Counted from the stretch's first letter, positions 1 to 7,402 are shown. The stretch: 18,378 nucleotides of DNA from CAZLYK01 sp964563495 (GCA_964563495.1 CAZLYK010000109.1:1-18378), one strand, 5' to 3'. The notes: generated by a model not told the origin, from the sequence alone. Numbers and translations are program-made.

Positions 1-38
1 ACGTTTGTGCGACCGCGAGGACGCGGTCGCACAAACGT
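1..38. repeat. Perfect 17-bp hairpin with 4-base loop upstream of sufD
   Basis: Bases 1-17 are exactly the reverse complement of 22-38, with loop AGGA at 18-21. The stem is very GC rich in its inner half (GCGACCGCG). No T-run follows, so it is not a textbook intrinsic terminator. It lies just before sufD, probably between sufC and sufD, where a hairpin could stabilise the upstream message or reduce read-through. Its inner ACCGCG...CGCGGT resembles the core of the hairpin at 4045-4076. The window begins at base 1, so the element may extend further left. Confidence 0.75.
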
Positions 39-43
39 GAAAC

Positions 44-79
44 TTGCTATAAACAAGACTGCTACCGATAACTTGATAT
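44..79 (+). promoter_or_regulatory. Possible sigma-70-like promoter placing the start near the sufD ATG
   Basis: TTGCTA at 44-49 and GATAAC at 67-72 are separated by 17 bases and each match the consensus hexamers at 4 of 6 positions. A transcript starting about seven bases after the -10 would begin at or next to the ATG at 80. No Shine-Dalgarno sequence is visible between 50 and 79, which would agree with leaderless translation. This is a weak match found by eye and could be chance; sufD may simply be read from the upstream suf genes. Confidence 0.22.
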
Positions 80-1414
80 ATGCCTAAAGCAGCCAAAGAA
101 AAAGACGATTACTTTTCGGCCAAAAATCTCTTGGCCGGGATGCGTGGGGGAGATGGTCCGGCCTGGCTCTCCAACCTGCGTGAGCAAGCTGGCCGGCGAT
201 TCGAGCAGCTGGACTTTCCGACGACGCGGGACGAGGAATGGAAATATACGAATGTCGCCCCGATCCTCAAACTGCCTTATTGTCAGGTTTTCGACTCGGA
301 TCAGGATGGTCTGACGGCGGAGACGATCGAGCCTTTCACCTTTGCGGAAACGCGCCGGAGCCGGCTGGTCTTCGTCAACGGGCTCTTCTCGCGCGCCCTC
401 TCCGACCTTTCAGGACTGCCGGAAAAGATCGCCGTCGGCAACCTGGCTGAGGTGGCGGCCGATCGGGCCAGGCTATTGAGCAATCATCTGGGGGTCTACG
501 CCGGCTATCAGAATGAAACCTTTACCGCGCTCAACACGGCGCTGATCGGCGATGGGGCGTTCGTCCACATCCCCGAGGGGCAGACCGTCGAGCCCCCGGT
601 TCACCTGCTCTTTATCTCTACGGCAAAAGAGCCGGCGGCGGCCCATCCGCGCGTCCTGATCGTCGCCGAGCAGGGCGCGGTGGCGACCCTGATCGAGAGC
701 TACGTTTCACCCGGCGACGATGTCTATTTGACCAACGCCGTGACCGAGGTCTTTGCGGGGCGGGGTTCGGTGATTACCCATTATCGGTTACAGGACGAGA
801 GCGAGCGCGCGTTTCACATCGCCACGACTCAGGTCTTCCAGGAGCGCGAAAGCAACTACACCTCCTACGCGATCTCGCTCGGCGGCCGGATCGCCAGGCA
901 CAACCTGAATGTCGCGCTGGGCGATGAGCAGACCGAGACGACGATCGACGGCCTCTATCTCGCAACCGGCGATCAGCACATCGACAATCACACCTCGATC
1001 GACCATCAAAAACCACGTTGCAACAGCCGCCAGCTCTACAAAGGGATTCTCGACGGCAAGGCGCGCGCGGTCTTCAACGGCAAGGTCTTCGTCCGCGAGG
1101 GAGCCCTGCTGACCGATGCCCAGCAGCTCAACAAGAACCTCTTGCTCTCGGGAGACGCGACGGTCGCCACCAAACCTCAACTGGAGATCTTCGCCGACGA
1201 TGTCAAATGCTCGCACGGTGCGACCGTCGGACAACTGGAAGAGGATCAGATCTTTTACCTGGCCAGCCGCGGGATCGAAGCGGAACGCGCGCGGGCGCTG
1301 CTGACCTACGGATTCGCCGAAGACGTGATCGGCAAGATCAAACTACAATCGGTCCACCAACAGTTCGACAAGCTGGTTTTGAACAAGCTCCACCAGAATC
1401 TGGAGGTCAAATAA
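80..1414 (+). CDS. sufD: Fe-S cluster assembly protein SufD
   Basis: SufD is the partner of SufB and SufC in the cytoplasmic SufBC2D scaffold complex, which builds and hands over Fe-S clusters. The 444-residue product has the usual length for the family. Its N-terminal helical part contains the typical phrase TTRDEEWKYTN (about residues 48-58), followed by the long right-handed beta-helix core of SufB/SufD proteins. The C-terminal motif KCSHGATVGQL begins at K376 and holds C377 and H379; the His of this motif is the conserved SufD residue at the SufB-SufD interface. The ATG at 80 has no visible Shine-Dalgarno. sufS starts two bases after the stop, and a GGAGGT for it lies inside the end of sufD, so the two are likely translationally coupled. 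SufB is the main alternative paralogue, but length and the HGATVG motif favour SufD. Confidence 0.95.
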   Translation: MPKAAKEKDDYFSAKNLLAGMRGGDGPAWLSNLREQAGRRFEQLDFPTTRDEEWKYTNVAPILKLPYCQVFDSDQDGLTAETIEPFTFAETRRSRLVFVNGLFSRALSDLSGLPEKIAVGNLAEVAADRARLLSNHLGVYAGYQNETFTALNTALIGDGAFVHIPEGQTVEPPVHLLFISTAKEPAAAHPRVLIVAEQGAVATLIESYVSPGDDVYLTNAVTEVFAGRGSVITHYRLQDESERAFHIATTQVFQERESNYTSYAISLGGRIARHNLNVALGDEQTETTIDGLYLATGDQHIDNHTSIDHQKPRCNSRQLYKGILDGKARAVFNGKVFVREGALLTDAQQLNKNLLLSGDATVATKPQLEIFADDVKCSHGATVGQLEEDQIFYLASRGIEAERARALLTYGFAEDVIGKIKLQSVHQQFDKLVLNKLHQNLEVK

Positions 1415-1416
1415 GC

Positions 1417-2682
1417 ATGCGCCCGGCGCCTGAGATTGAAAAGGGGATGGATACAAACGGCAACAGAATCGAGATCGACCGTATTCGTCGGGACTTCCCG
1501 ATTCTCAATCTTCGGGTCCACGGATGCCCGCTCGTCTATCTGGACAACGCCGCGACTTCACAGAAGCCGCAGGTCGTGATCGACGCGATCGAGCGCTACT
1601 ATGCCGAGCAGAACGCCAATGTCCATCGCGGCGTGCATTACCTGAGCCAGCTGGCGACGCGCGAATACGAGAACGCCCGCGTCAAGATCCAGCGATTCAT
1701 CAATGCCGCCGAATCGCACGAGGTGATCTTCACCCGTGGGGCGACCGAGGGCATCAATCTGGTCGCCCACAGCTACGGCCGCAAATTCATCGACGAGGGC
1801 GACGAGATTCTGATCTCGGCCATGGAGCACCATTCGAACATCGTCCCCTGGCAGATGCTCTGCGAGCAGACGGGCGCCAACCTGCGGGTCATCCCGATCA
1901 ACGATGAGGGCGAATTGCTGATCGACGAATACGCGCAGATGCTCAACCCGCGGACCAGGCTGGTCGCGGTCGTCCACATCTCGAACGCGCTCGGCACGAT
2001 CAACCCGGTCAAACGAATGATCGAGCTGGCGCACAGCCACGACGTCCCGGTCCTGATCGACGGCGCCCAGGCGGCTCCGCATATGAAGATCGATGTCCGT
2101 GACCTGGATTGCGATTTCTATGTCTTCTCCGGTCATAAGACCTGCGGGCCGACCGGCATCGGCGTGCTTTACGGCAAGAGCGAATGGCTCAACTCAATGC
2201 CGCCGTTTCTCGGCGGTGGCGATATGATTGCCTCGGTCTCATTCGAAAAGACGACCTATAACTCTTTGCCCTATAAATTCGAGGCCGGGACTCCAAACAT
2301 AGCGGGCGGCATCGGTCTGGGCGTGGCGCTCGACTACCTCAACGGTATCGGGCTCGATCGGATTGCCGCTTACGAACAGGAGTTGCTCGATTATGCCACC
2401 GAAATCATAGGCGCGATTCCAGGCGTCAAACTGATCGGCACGGCGCGTCAAAAAGCGAGCGTCCTCTCATTCACCGTCGACGGCGTCCACCCGCACGACA
2501 TCGGCACAATTCTCGATCAGGAGGGGATCGCAATCCGTGCCGGACATCATTGCGCCCAGCCGGTCATGAAGCGGCTCAACCTCCCCGCCACCGCCCGGGC
2601 CTCATTCGCTTTTTACAATCACAAAGAAGAGGTAGACTTGCTGGCTCAGGGGATACTGCACGTGATCGAAGTGTTCTCCTGA
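1417..2682 (+). CDS. sufS: Cysteine desulfurase SufS (group II)
   Basis: This PLP enzyme takes sulfur from L-cysteine as a persulfide and passes it to a partner, here probably SufU. The 421-residue product is of normal SufS length. Visible landmarks are FSGHKTCGPTGIG, with PLP-binding K241; the AMEHHSN stretch that contacts the cofactor; and RAGHHCAQPVM, with catalytic C379 in the short loop typical of group II enzymes (SufS/CsdA, not IscS). The frame stays open upstream to 1018 inside sufD. ATG 1417 was chosen because GGAGGT at 1402-1407 is nine bases in front of it; ATG 1447 has only an abutting AAGGGG. It lies two bases behind sufD and 41 before sufU. Confidence 0.95.
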   Translation: MRPAPEIEKGMDTNGNRIEIDRIRRDFPILNLRVHGCPLVYLDNAATSQKPQVVIDAIERYYAEQNANVHRGVHYLSQLATREYENARVKIQRFINAAESHEVIFTRGATEGINLVAHSYGRKFIDEGDEILISAMEHHSNIVPWQMLCEQTGANLRVIPINDEGELLIDEYAQMLNPRTRLVAVVHISNALGTINPVKRMIELAHSHDVPVLIDGAQAAPHMKIDVRDLDCDFYVFSGHKTCGPTGIGVLYGKSEWLNSMPPFLGGGDMIASVSFEKTTYNSLPYKFEAGTPNIAGGIGLGVALDYLNGIGLDRIAAYEQELLDYATEIIGAIPGVKLIGTARQKASVLSFTVDGVHPHDIGTILDQEGIAIRAGHHCAQPVMKRLNLPATARASFAFYNHKEEVDLLAQGILHVIEVFS

Positions 2683-2723
2683 GGTAGACGCTCTCCGGCA
2701 TCCGGCCTCTGACACCTGCTTTT

Positions 2724-3176
2724 ATGGCTGATCTCAACGAACTTTATCAACAGGTCATTCTTGACCACAACAAAAAGCCGCGAAACTTCAAGCAGCTCGA
2801 ACACGCCAATCGCGAGCAGGAGGGTTATAACCCCCTCTGCGGCGATCAGATCACGATCTATCTGGAGATGGATGGCGACGTGATCAAGGATGTGAGTTTT
2901 CAGGGTTCGGGCTGTGCGATCTCGAAAGCTTCGGCTTCGATGATGACGACGGCGATCAAAGGCAAGACCAGGGCAGAAGCCGAAACTCTCTTTGACGAAT
3001 TTCACCGGATGGTCAAAGGCGAGCTCGATCCGGAGACGGAGGCCCACCATCTGGGCCGTCTGACCATTCTTTCCGGAGTCCGTGAATTCCCGGCCCGCGT
3101 CAAATGCGCCAGCCTCTCCTGGCATACCATGCACGCCGCGCTGGAGGGTAAACAGAAAGCGGTTTCGACTGAATAA
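2724..3176 (+). CDS. sufU: SufU zinc-dependent sulfurtransferase / Fe-S assembly protein
   Basis: SufU proteins accept the persulfide sulfur from SufS and deliver it to the SufB-containing scaffold; they are IscU-like but bind zinc. The 150-residue product has the expected ligands: C39 in PLCGD with D41, C64 in QGSGCAISKAS, and C128 in RVKCASLSWHTM, the same spacing as in characterised SufU. The insertion before the last Cys (about residues 98-120, ending LTILSGVREFP) separates SufU from IscU. The start has no obvious Shine-Dalgarno, but the 41-base gap behind sufS suggests one transcript. The stop TAA at 3174-3176 leads straight into a decayed CAGGAT element. Confidence 0.94.
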   Translation: MADLNELYQQVILDHNKKPRNFKQLEHANREQEGYNPLCGDQITIYLEMDGDVIKDVSFQGSGCAISKASASMMTTAIKGKTRAEAETLFDEFHRMVKGELDPETEAHHLGRLTILSGVREFPARVKCASLSWHTMHAALEGKQKAVSTE

Positions 3177-3214
3177 TCGACAGGATCGACCTGATTTTTT
3201 CAGGACCTGACCAG
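3174..3214. repeat. Decayed copy of the CAGGAT gene-end element
   Basis: Starting at the sufU stop, the sequence reads TAATCGACAGGATCGAC, then CTGATTTTTTCAGGACC and GACCAGACC. Module cores fall at 3181 (CAGG), 3190 (CCTG), 3201 (CAGG) and 3211 (CCAG), giving the same 9-11-10 spacing as the intact copies at 9491, 12443 and 16276. Only one arm is clear; the expected opposite arm toward the SDR stop at 3248 is mostly unrecognisable (a weak CCAG/CTGG pairing around 3211-3226). It lies between convergent sufU and SDR genes, the same position as the copies at 9491 and 12443. Confidence 0.6.
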
Positions 3215-3247
3215 ACCTCGACTGGCTGGATCCCGCCTATCATTCCC

Positions 3248-4027
3248 TTACCGTAAGGAATAGTTTGAGATCAGCATTCCGCCTTCGAGTGCGATCACCT
3301 GGCCGGTCAACAGATCCGATCCGGTGATGATGCCGGTGATCGTGGTCGCGACGTCTTCCGGCTCCAGGACTTTGCGCAGGAGCACGCTCTCTTCGGTTCT
3401 CTGCTTTGCGACCTGATAGATCTCTTCGCCAAGCCCATCCTGGAGCCAGCGCGTGGCGATAAATCCAGGGGCGACTGCGTTGACGCGAACCTGAGGAGCG
3501 AAGACACGCGCCAGCGAAATCGTCAGATTGTTGAGTGCCGCCTTGGATGCGCAGTACGGAATCGAGCTGCCGACCCCGGAGAGGCCGGCGACGCTTGAGA
3601 CGTTGACGATTTCGCCGTTGCCCGATTTGAGCAACGGCGCTTTAGCCGCGCGCGCGCATTGAAACGCCCCGATCAGATTGACCGTCAAAATCTTCATCCA
3701 GTCTTCCATCCTGACCGCCTCAAGGTCTTCATGACGGACAAAGATCGTCGTCGCCGCATTATTGACCAGAATATCCAAACGCCCGAACTCCCTGACGGCC
3801 GTCTCGATCAAACGCCGGCAGGCCGCATCGTCAGCGACGTCGGCCTGAACGGCCAGACCTTTGACTCCACACGCCGATATTTCCGCGGCTGTCTCTTCCG
3901 CCGCATCTTTTGAACGGCTGTAGTTGATCAGCACCGAACATCCGCGGCGGGCCAGTTCGAGCGCCGTCGAGCGGCCCACTCCGGTGCCTCCACCGGTGAT
4001 GACCGCCGCCTTGCCTTCGATCTCCAT
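3248..4027 (-). CDS. SDR family NAD(P)-dependent oxidoreductase (FabG-like)
   Basis: A classical short-chain dehydrogenase/reductase, probably acting on a hydroxyacyl/ketoacyl or alcohol/ketone substrate in the cytoplasm. The 259-residue length is standard. The dinucleotide-binding motif TGGGTGVG is at residues 11-18, NNAA at 89-92, a catalytic Ser at 144/145, and Y158-x3-K162 in YCASK. The C-terminal GQVIALEGG is the usual end of FabG-like proteins. The ATG directly follows the stop of the DUF2889 gene (stop ends at 4028, start at 4027), with GGAGGAGG seven bases upstream. It is the last gene of the MaoC-DUF2889-SDR operon, so a role in beta-oxidation-like or related acyl-CoA chemistry is a reasonable inference. 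The exact substrate cannot be read from the sequence. Confidence 0.92.
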   Translation of the reverse strand: MEIEGKAAVITGGGTGVGRSTALELARRGCSVLINYSRSKDAAEETAAEISACGVKGLAVQADVADDAACRRLIETAVREFGRLDILVNNAATTIFVRHEDLEAVRMEDWMKILTVNLIGAFQCARAAKAPLLKSGNGEIVNVSSVAGLSGVGSSIPYCASKAALNNLTISLARVFAPQVRVNAVAPGFIATRWLQDGLGEEIYQVAKQRTEESVLLRKVLEPEDVATTITGIITGSDLLTGQVIALEGGMLISNYSLR

Positions 4028-4999
4028 CTATTTTCCTCCTCCGCAATTACCGGGACCGCTTGCGCTCCCGGTAATTCTGAATAACCGCAAACAATCGATC
4101 GATAGATCGAACAGATGTGTGCAGCCTTGAGCGCCGCCGACGCGATCGGCGAATTGCCGGATAAATTCGGAGGTTACTCGCAGACCGTTCAGCCCGGGCG
4201 TGCGCGTTTGAGCGTCTTCGCAGATCCCGTGATAAGGCAATCTCAAACCCCGGCTTTGCGCATTCGAGACCATGCCGTCGCCGCTCAAATCAAAGGCGAT
4301 CCTGATATCGTGAATCGTATCTTCCATGGAGCTCTGACAGGCGAAGGCCGTCGAGTTGACCAACCTGACCGAGACGCTCTTGTCGCGCCAAAAAACGCGT
4401 TCGTCACCGGGTTTGGGCCTGGTCAGGGCAGGATCGAATCCGCAACGCACTTCCCTGCTCTCGAACAACCCGGCGCTCGCATCGCGATAGGTATAACAGG
4501 AGTTGGCCAGATCGGCCAGATAAGCCCGATCTTTGATCCACGCGACACGAGCCAGCTCGGCCGGTTCCCGGGATGCCGGCGGAAATTTTCGATCAAATTC
4601 CGCAGGAAATTGATAAACCTGCTGTCCGACTCTCGCCATCTCGATAGCCAGCCAGAGGTGCTCCTGATTGCCCGGCAGCTCACCCAGCTCGGCGACGACT
4701 CGTTTGGAAAAACCCCTTCCAATCCTTACTCCCCTGATCTGCGGATAACGGGTGCAAAGCACGGGATTGAAATATTCCGCGTCGCCCGCGATTTGACGGG
4801 CGCTCGCTTCCGTCACTTGATAACCGGGGAGCAGGACGCGCCAGGTGTGCTCTATCGCAAAGCGATGATCGCGCATGACTCCACGAACAGATATTTCATT
4901 CTCGGCCGGGCAACCGATCTCAGCCGAAAAGGTGCGGGAATAGCCCCCATCCTGCCGCGGCGCCAGCAATTGGATCTGCCGGCCGATCTGATTCACCAT
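4028..4999 (-). CDS. DUF2889-type protein with two related halves
   Basis: The 323-residue product ends in the DUF2889 signature: GLRLPYHGIC (about 251-260), PGLNGLRVTSEFIRQF (268-283) and GCTHLFDLS (292-300). The family has no established biochemical function and is often found among acyl-CoA and aromatic degradation genes. The first half repeats the pattern: YFNPVLC (76-82), IRGVRIGRGFSKRV (88-101) and EHLWLAIEM (113-121), as though the domain were duplicated, with GCTH replaced by NQEH. There is no signal peptide or clear membrane helix, so it is probably cytosolic. The start ATG has a weak GAGG eight bases upstream and lies 34 bases after the MaoC stop. An equally long frame on the opposite strand (4115-5005) was rejected because it shows no family features. 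Confidence 0.8.
   Translation of the reverse strand: MVNQIGRQIQLLAPRQDGGYSRTFSAEIGCPAENEISVRGVMRDHRFAIEHTWRVLLPGYQVTEASARQIAGDAEYFNPVLCTRYPQIRGVRIGRGFSKRVVAELGELPGNQEHLWLAIEMARVGQQVYQFPAEFDRKFPPASREPAELARVAWIKDRAYLADLANSCYTYRDASAGLFESREVRCGFDPALTRPKPGDERVFWRDKSVSVRLVNSTAFACQSSMEDTIHDIRIAFDLSGDGMVSNAQSRGLRLPYHGICEDAQTRTPGLNGLRVTSEFIRQFADRVGGAQGCTHLFDLSIDCLRLFRITGSASGPGNCGGGK
4045..4076 (-). promoter_or_regulatory. Leader hairpin just before the SDR ribosome-binding site
   Basis: AATTACCGGGA and TCCCGGTAATT form a perfect 11-bp stem around a ten-base apical part. On the coding (minus) strand the hairpin is followed at once by GCGGAGGAGG and the SDR ATG. It lies inside the last codons of the DUF2889 gene, so the ribosome finishing that gene would have to open it. 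A matching arrangement precedes the MaoC gene at 5513-5546. A role in tuning translation of the SDR is inference. Confidence 0.6.
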
Positions 5000-5033
5000 A
5001 GGTAAAGCCTCGATCTTAACCCGTCGAACAACG

Positions 5034-5498
5034 CTAGACGTAATACCTGATCAGCCATTCAGCCACACAGCAAGGTTTATCCCCGCCTTCGCGCTCGACC
5101 GTGAGCGCCCAAACCAGCTGCTCTCCGCCCGGAATATCCTCGACGGCCTGCAATCTGGCGCGCGCCCGCACTTTCGATCCGGAGGTCACGGCCGAAGGAA
5201 AGCGTACTTTGTTCAGCCCGTAGTTGATCCCCAGCTTGATCGGCAGCTTCATGGCTACGGTCTCTTCAATCAAATGGCTGAGCAGCGAAAGCGTCAAAAA
5301 GCCGTGCGCGATCGTCGTCCCGTAGGGCGATTCTTTCTTCGCCCGGTCGACGTCGACGTGAATCCATTGATGGTCACCCGTCGCGTCGGCGAACTGATTG
5401 ATCCGATCCTGCGTCACTTCAAGCCAGTCGCTGACTGCCACCTCTTGTCCGACGAGTGAACGCAACTCTTCGAGGCTGGTAATTTCTCTGGTCGGCAT
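5034..5498 (-). CDS. MaoC-like dehydratase (hot-dog fold)
   Basis: A single hot-dog domain protein of the MaoC / NodN-like hydratase group, 154 residues. These enzymes add or remove water across the double bond of enoyl-CoA-type thioesters. The hydratase motif FADATGDHQWIHVDVDRA runs from about residue 36 to 53 and carries the catalytic D42/H47 pair; the second conserved block, GTTIAHGFLTLSL, is at 60-72. The start ATG has GGAGAGGAG about six bases upstream, itself preceded by a hairpin. It is the first gene of the operon with the DUF2889 and SDR genes. A hydratase plus a dehydrogenase in one operon fits consecutive steps of acyl-CoA turnover, but substrate and direction are unknown. Confidence 0.9.
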   Translation of the reverse strand: MPTREITSLEELRSLVGQEVAVSDWLEVTQDRINQFADATGDHQWIHVDVDRAKKESPYGTTIAHGFLTLSLLSHLIEETVAMKLPIKLGINYGLNKVRFPSAVTSGSKVRARARLQAVEDIPGGEQLVWALTVEREGGDKPCCVAEWLIRYYV

Positions 5499-5512
5499 AG
5501 ATACTCCTCTCC

Positions 5513-5546
5513 AATTACTCCAGAGCCCAAGCGCTCGGGAGTAATT
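5513..5546 (-). promoter_or_regulatory. Leader hairpin just before the MaoC ribosome-binding site
   Basis: AATTACTCC-A-GAGC (5513-5526) pairs with GCTC-G-GGAGTAATT (5533-5546) with one mismatch and a six-base loop. On the minus strand it is followed by GGAGAGGAG and the MaoC ATG. Position, the AATTAC ends and the core GAGC(C/G)CAAGCG match the SDR leader hairpin at 4045-4076, but the outer stem bases differ in a paired way. It may be an RNA translation element or a member of a small dispersed palindrome family. Confidence 0.6.
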
Positions 5547-5595
5547 GCAATCGTTTCAGGGCGTTGTCCTACGGCATCAACAACTCCTCTGGCAA

Positions 5596-5619
5596 CCCTG
5601 AGTATGCGCGCATACCCAG
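5596..5619. promoter_or_regulatory. 24-base palindrome, candidate operator
   Basis: CCTGAGTATGCG is followed without a spacer by CGCATACCCAGG; the halves are reverse complements except for one base, and the inner GTATGCGCGCATAC is perfect. It lies about 100 bases behind the MaoC start and 210-230 bases before the exporter start, in the middle of the divergent region. A loop-less palindrome of this type is more like a dimeric repressor site than a terminator. No regulator gene is present in the window. Confidence 0.45.
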
Positions 5620-5827
5620 GTTATTTTCATGGTTAAAGAATTGTGCGGGGTGATTCTACAGTGTTTTCGCAATGCACGAAATGCGAGTCGAACCGCTTAA
5701 TTATGCCCAAAGCCAAAAGTGGTTGTAACTGTTTGCCCTTTTTGAGTGTCTATACTAATGAACACAAGTTTTATCGGGGGTGATGTGCGAATGGATCGCC
5801 CGGTTTATCGAAAAGAGAGAAAAAGTC

Positions 5828-7384
5828 ATGAAAATAGATTTTGGCGGTAAGCGACGAATCCTGGGGACGCTGATCTTGGTGCTCGGGGTGGGAATATTAG
5901 GGGCTTATTATTATCTGCAAGGTCGGGCCAAAGCCGAAGATTACATCACGGCCAAGATCGAGCGTGGGGCGATTCGTAAAACGATCAACGCGACCGGGAC
6001 GCTGCAGGCGGTCAAGACGGTCCAGGTAGGGAGCCAGGTATCGGGAACGATTTCAGCGCTTTACGTCGATTTCAATTCGGTTGTCCGTAAGGGGCAGGTA
6101 GTGGCGCAGCTCGACCCGGCGATCTTTCAGGCGCAGGTGGCGCAACAACGGGCAAACCGGGAGAACGCGCACGCCAACCTGGCCGATGCCAAGGCTCGTC
6201 TGCTGGCCGCCGAATCGACGGTCATGACTCAGCGCGCCGGGGTCTCGAGTTCGGTGGCGAATCTTGCCGCATTCAAGGCTCAGCGCGATGACGCGGCCAA
6301 GCTGCTCGAACGCCAGGAATCGCTGGCGAGGAGCGGAATCGTGGCCGATCGGGATCTGGAGTCGGTTCGAGCCAATTATGTAGCCGCTCAGGCGCGCTAC
6401 GAACAGGCTTCGGCGCAACTGGAGCAGGCTCGCGCCAACGAACAGTCAGCGGCCAAGGCGGGGTTGGAGGCGGCCAAGGCTCAGGTCCAACAGGCGCAGG
6501 CCCAGGTCAAGCAGTCGGAAGCCGCGGTTAAGCTGGCTGAAGTCAACCTCAGCCATACGACGATCGCTTCGCCGATTGACGGCGTGATCGTTTCGCGCAA
6601 TGTGGACGTCGGGCAGACGGTGGCGGCCAGCCTCTCGGCGCCGACGCTCTTCACGATCGCCAATGACTTGACCCAGATGTGGGTGATCGCCAATGTCGAT
6701 CAGGCCGATATTGGAGTGATCAGTTCGGCCAATCGAGTCTCGTTTTCGGTCGATGCTTTTCCGGGTATAAACTTCAAAGGCACAATCAACCAGATTCGCC
6801 TCAGCCCGCAGGAGATTCAGAACGTCGTCACCTATAACGTCGTGATCGACGTCAAGAACGAGGAGCTGAAACTGAAACCCGGGATGACGGCCAACCTGAC
6901 ATTTACGATCGATGAGCGCAATGATGTGCTCAAGCTACCCAACTCGGCGCTGCGATTCAGGCCGTCGGATATCACTCAGGAACAGATCCGGGAGATGTTA
7001 CGCAACTCGGCATCCGGCTCGGCGCCTGGGACGACCGGTCAACGCAAGCGCCCGGAAGCTGAACAGACTCCGGGAAGTCCGGCGGGAGAGAATACTCAGC
7101 GTCGCGGCGGTTTTGCAGCTTCGACGGCTGCCGTCCTGGCGGGTCAGAAACGCGTCGTCTGGGTGCAGGGGCCGGATAAGAAACCGCAGCCGCGGGTGAT
7201 CGAGATCGGGATCACCGATGGAGTGTCTGTCGAGATCGCTCAGGGTAATTTGAAGGAAGGCGATCTGGTCATCGTCGGGCAGAATGTGACGACCGGCAAC
7301 GGGACACAAAACAGACAAACCACTACCCCGCCGGGTTTCGGCGGCGCGCCCGGCGGCGGGCCCGGTGGCGGTCGCCCAAGGTAA
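5828..7384 (+). CDS. MacA-like periplasmic adaptor (HlyD/membrane fusion protein)
   Basis: Adaptor subunit of a tripartite ABC exporter, linking the inner-membrane permease to an outer-membrane TolC-like channel. The 518-residue product has a short basic N-terminus, a membrane anchor at about 11-30 (ILGTLILVLGVGILGAYYYL), and the first half of the barrel-sandwich domain around 55-95 (TGTLQAVKTVQVGSQVSG). A long Ala/Gln-rich coiled-coil hairpin runs from about 100 to 240, and the returning lipoyl half TTIASPIDGVIVSRNVDVG follows, then a beta-barrel. Two Pro/Gly/Gln-rich low-complexity stretches (about 385-435 and the last 30 residues) are longer than usual. ATG 5828 was chosen for the preceding AGAGAGA; the frame is open back to GTG 5780 and ATG 5783, which would add a Cys-containing tail before the anchor. 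It is followed after 18 bases by the ATPase gene. Confidence 0.9.
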   Translation: MKIDFGGKRRILGTLILVLGVGILGAYYYLQGRAKAEDYITAKIERGAIRKTINATGTLQAVKTVQVGSQVSGTISALYVDFNSVVRKGQVVAQLDPAIFQAQVAQQRANRENAHANLADAKARLLAAESTVMTQRAGVSSSVANLAAFKAQRDDAAKLLERQESLARSGIVADRDLESVRANYVAAQARYEQASAQLEQARANEQSAAKAGLEAAKAQVQQAQAQVKQSEAAVKLAEVNLSHTTIASPIDGVIVSRNVDVGQTVAASLSAPTLFTIANDLTQMWVIANVDQADIGVISSANRVSFSVDAFPGINFKGTINQIRLSPQEIQNVVTYNVVIDVKNEELKLKPGMTANLTFTIDERNDVLKLPNSALRFRPSDITQEQIREMLRNSASGSAPGTTGQRKRPEAEQTPGSPAGENTQRRGGFAASTAAVLAGQKRVVWVQGPDKKPQPRVIEIGITDGVSVEIAQGNLKEGDLVIVGQNVTTGNGTQNRQTTTPPGFGGAPGGGPGGGRPR

Positions 7385-7402
7385 GTAATTTACCCGGAGA
7401 AA

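Larger units (their letters stand above)
5499..5827. other. Divergent intergenic region between the MaoC operon and the exporter operon
   Basis: No gene is seen in these 329 bases. They hold a leader hairpin for MaoC (5513-5546), a 24-base near-perfect palindrome (5596-5619), and an AT-richer stretch with TATACT at 5751-5756 that could be the -10 of the exporter promoter, although no good -35 lies 16-18 bases before it. The region therefore probably contains both promoters of the divergent operons. Confidence 0.6.

Noticed and set aside
788..1234. A 148-codon minus-strand frame inside sufD
   Set aside because: Antisense shadow of a well-supported gene, without its own ribosome-binding site or motifs.
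1018..1416. N-terminal extension of sufS into sufD
   Set aside because: The extra 133 residues are an out-of-frame reading of sufD with no homology; GGAGGT at 1402-1407 marks the start at 1417.
4115..5005. A 296-codon open frame on the plus strand opposite the DUF2889 gene
   Set aside because: Its product has no recognisable family motifs, while the minus frame has DUF2889 signatures, sits in an operon and abuts the SDR start with a good ribosome-binding site.
5751..5756. TATACT as a firm promoter for the exporter operon
   Set aside because: The -10 is good, but the bases 16-18 upstream (around 5727-5734) do not resemble a -35, so it is mentioned only as a possibility.
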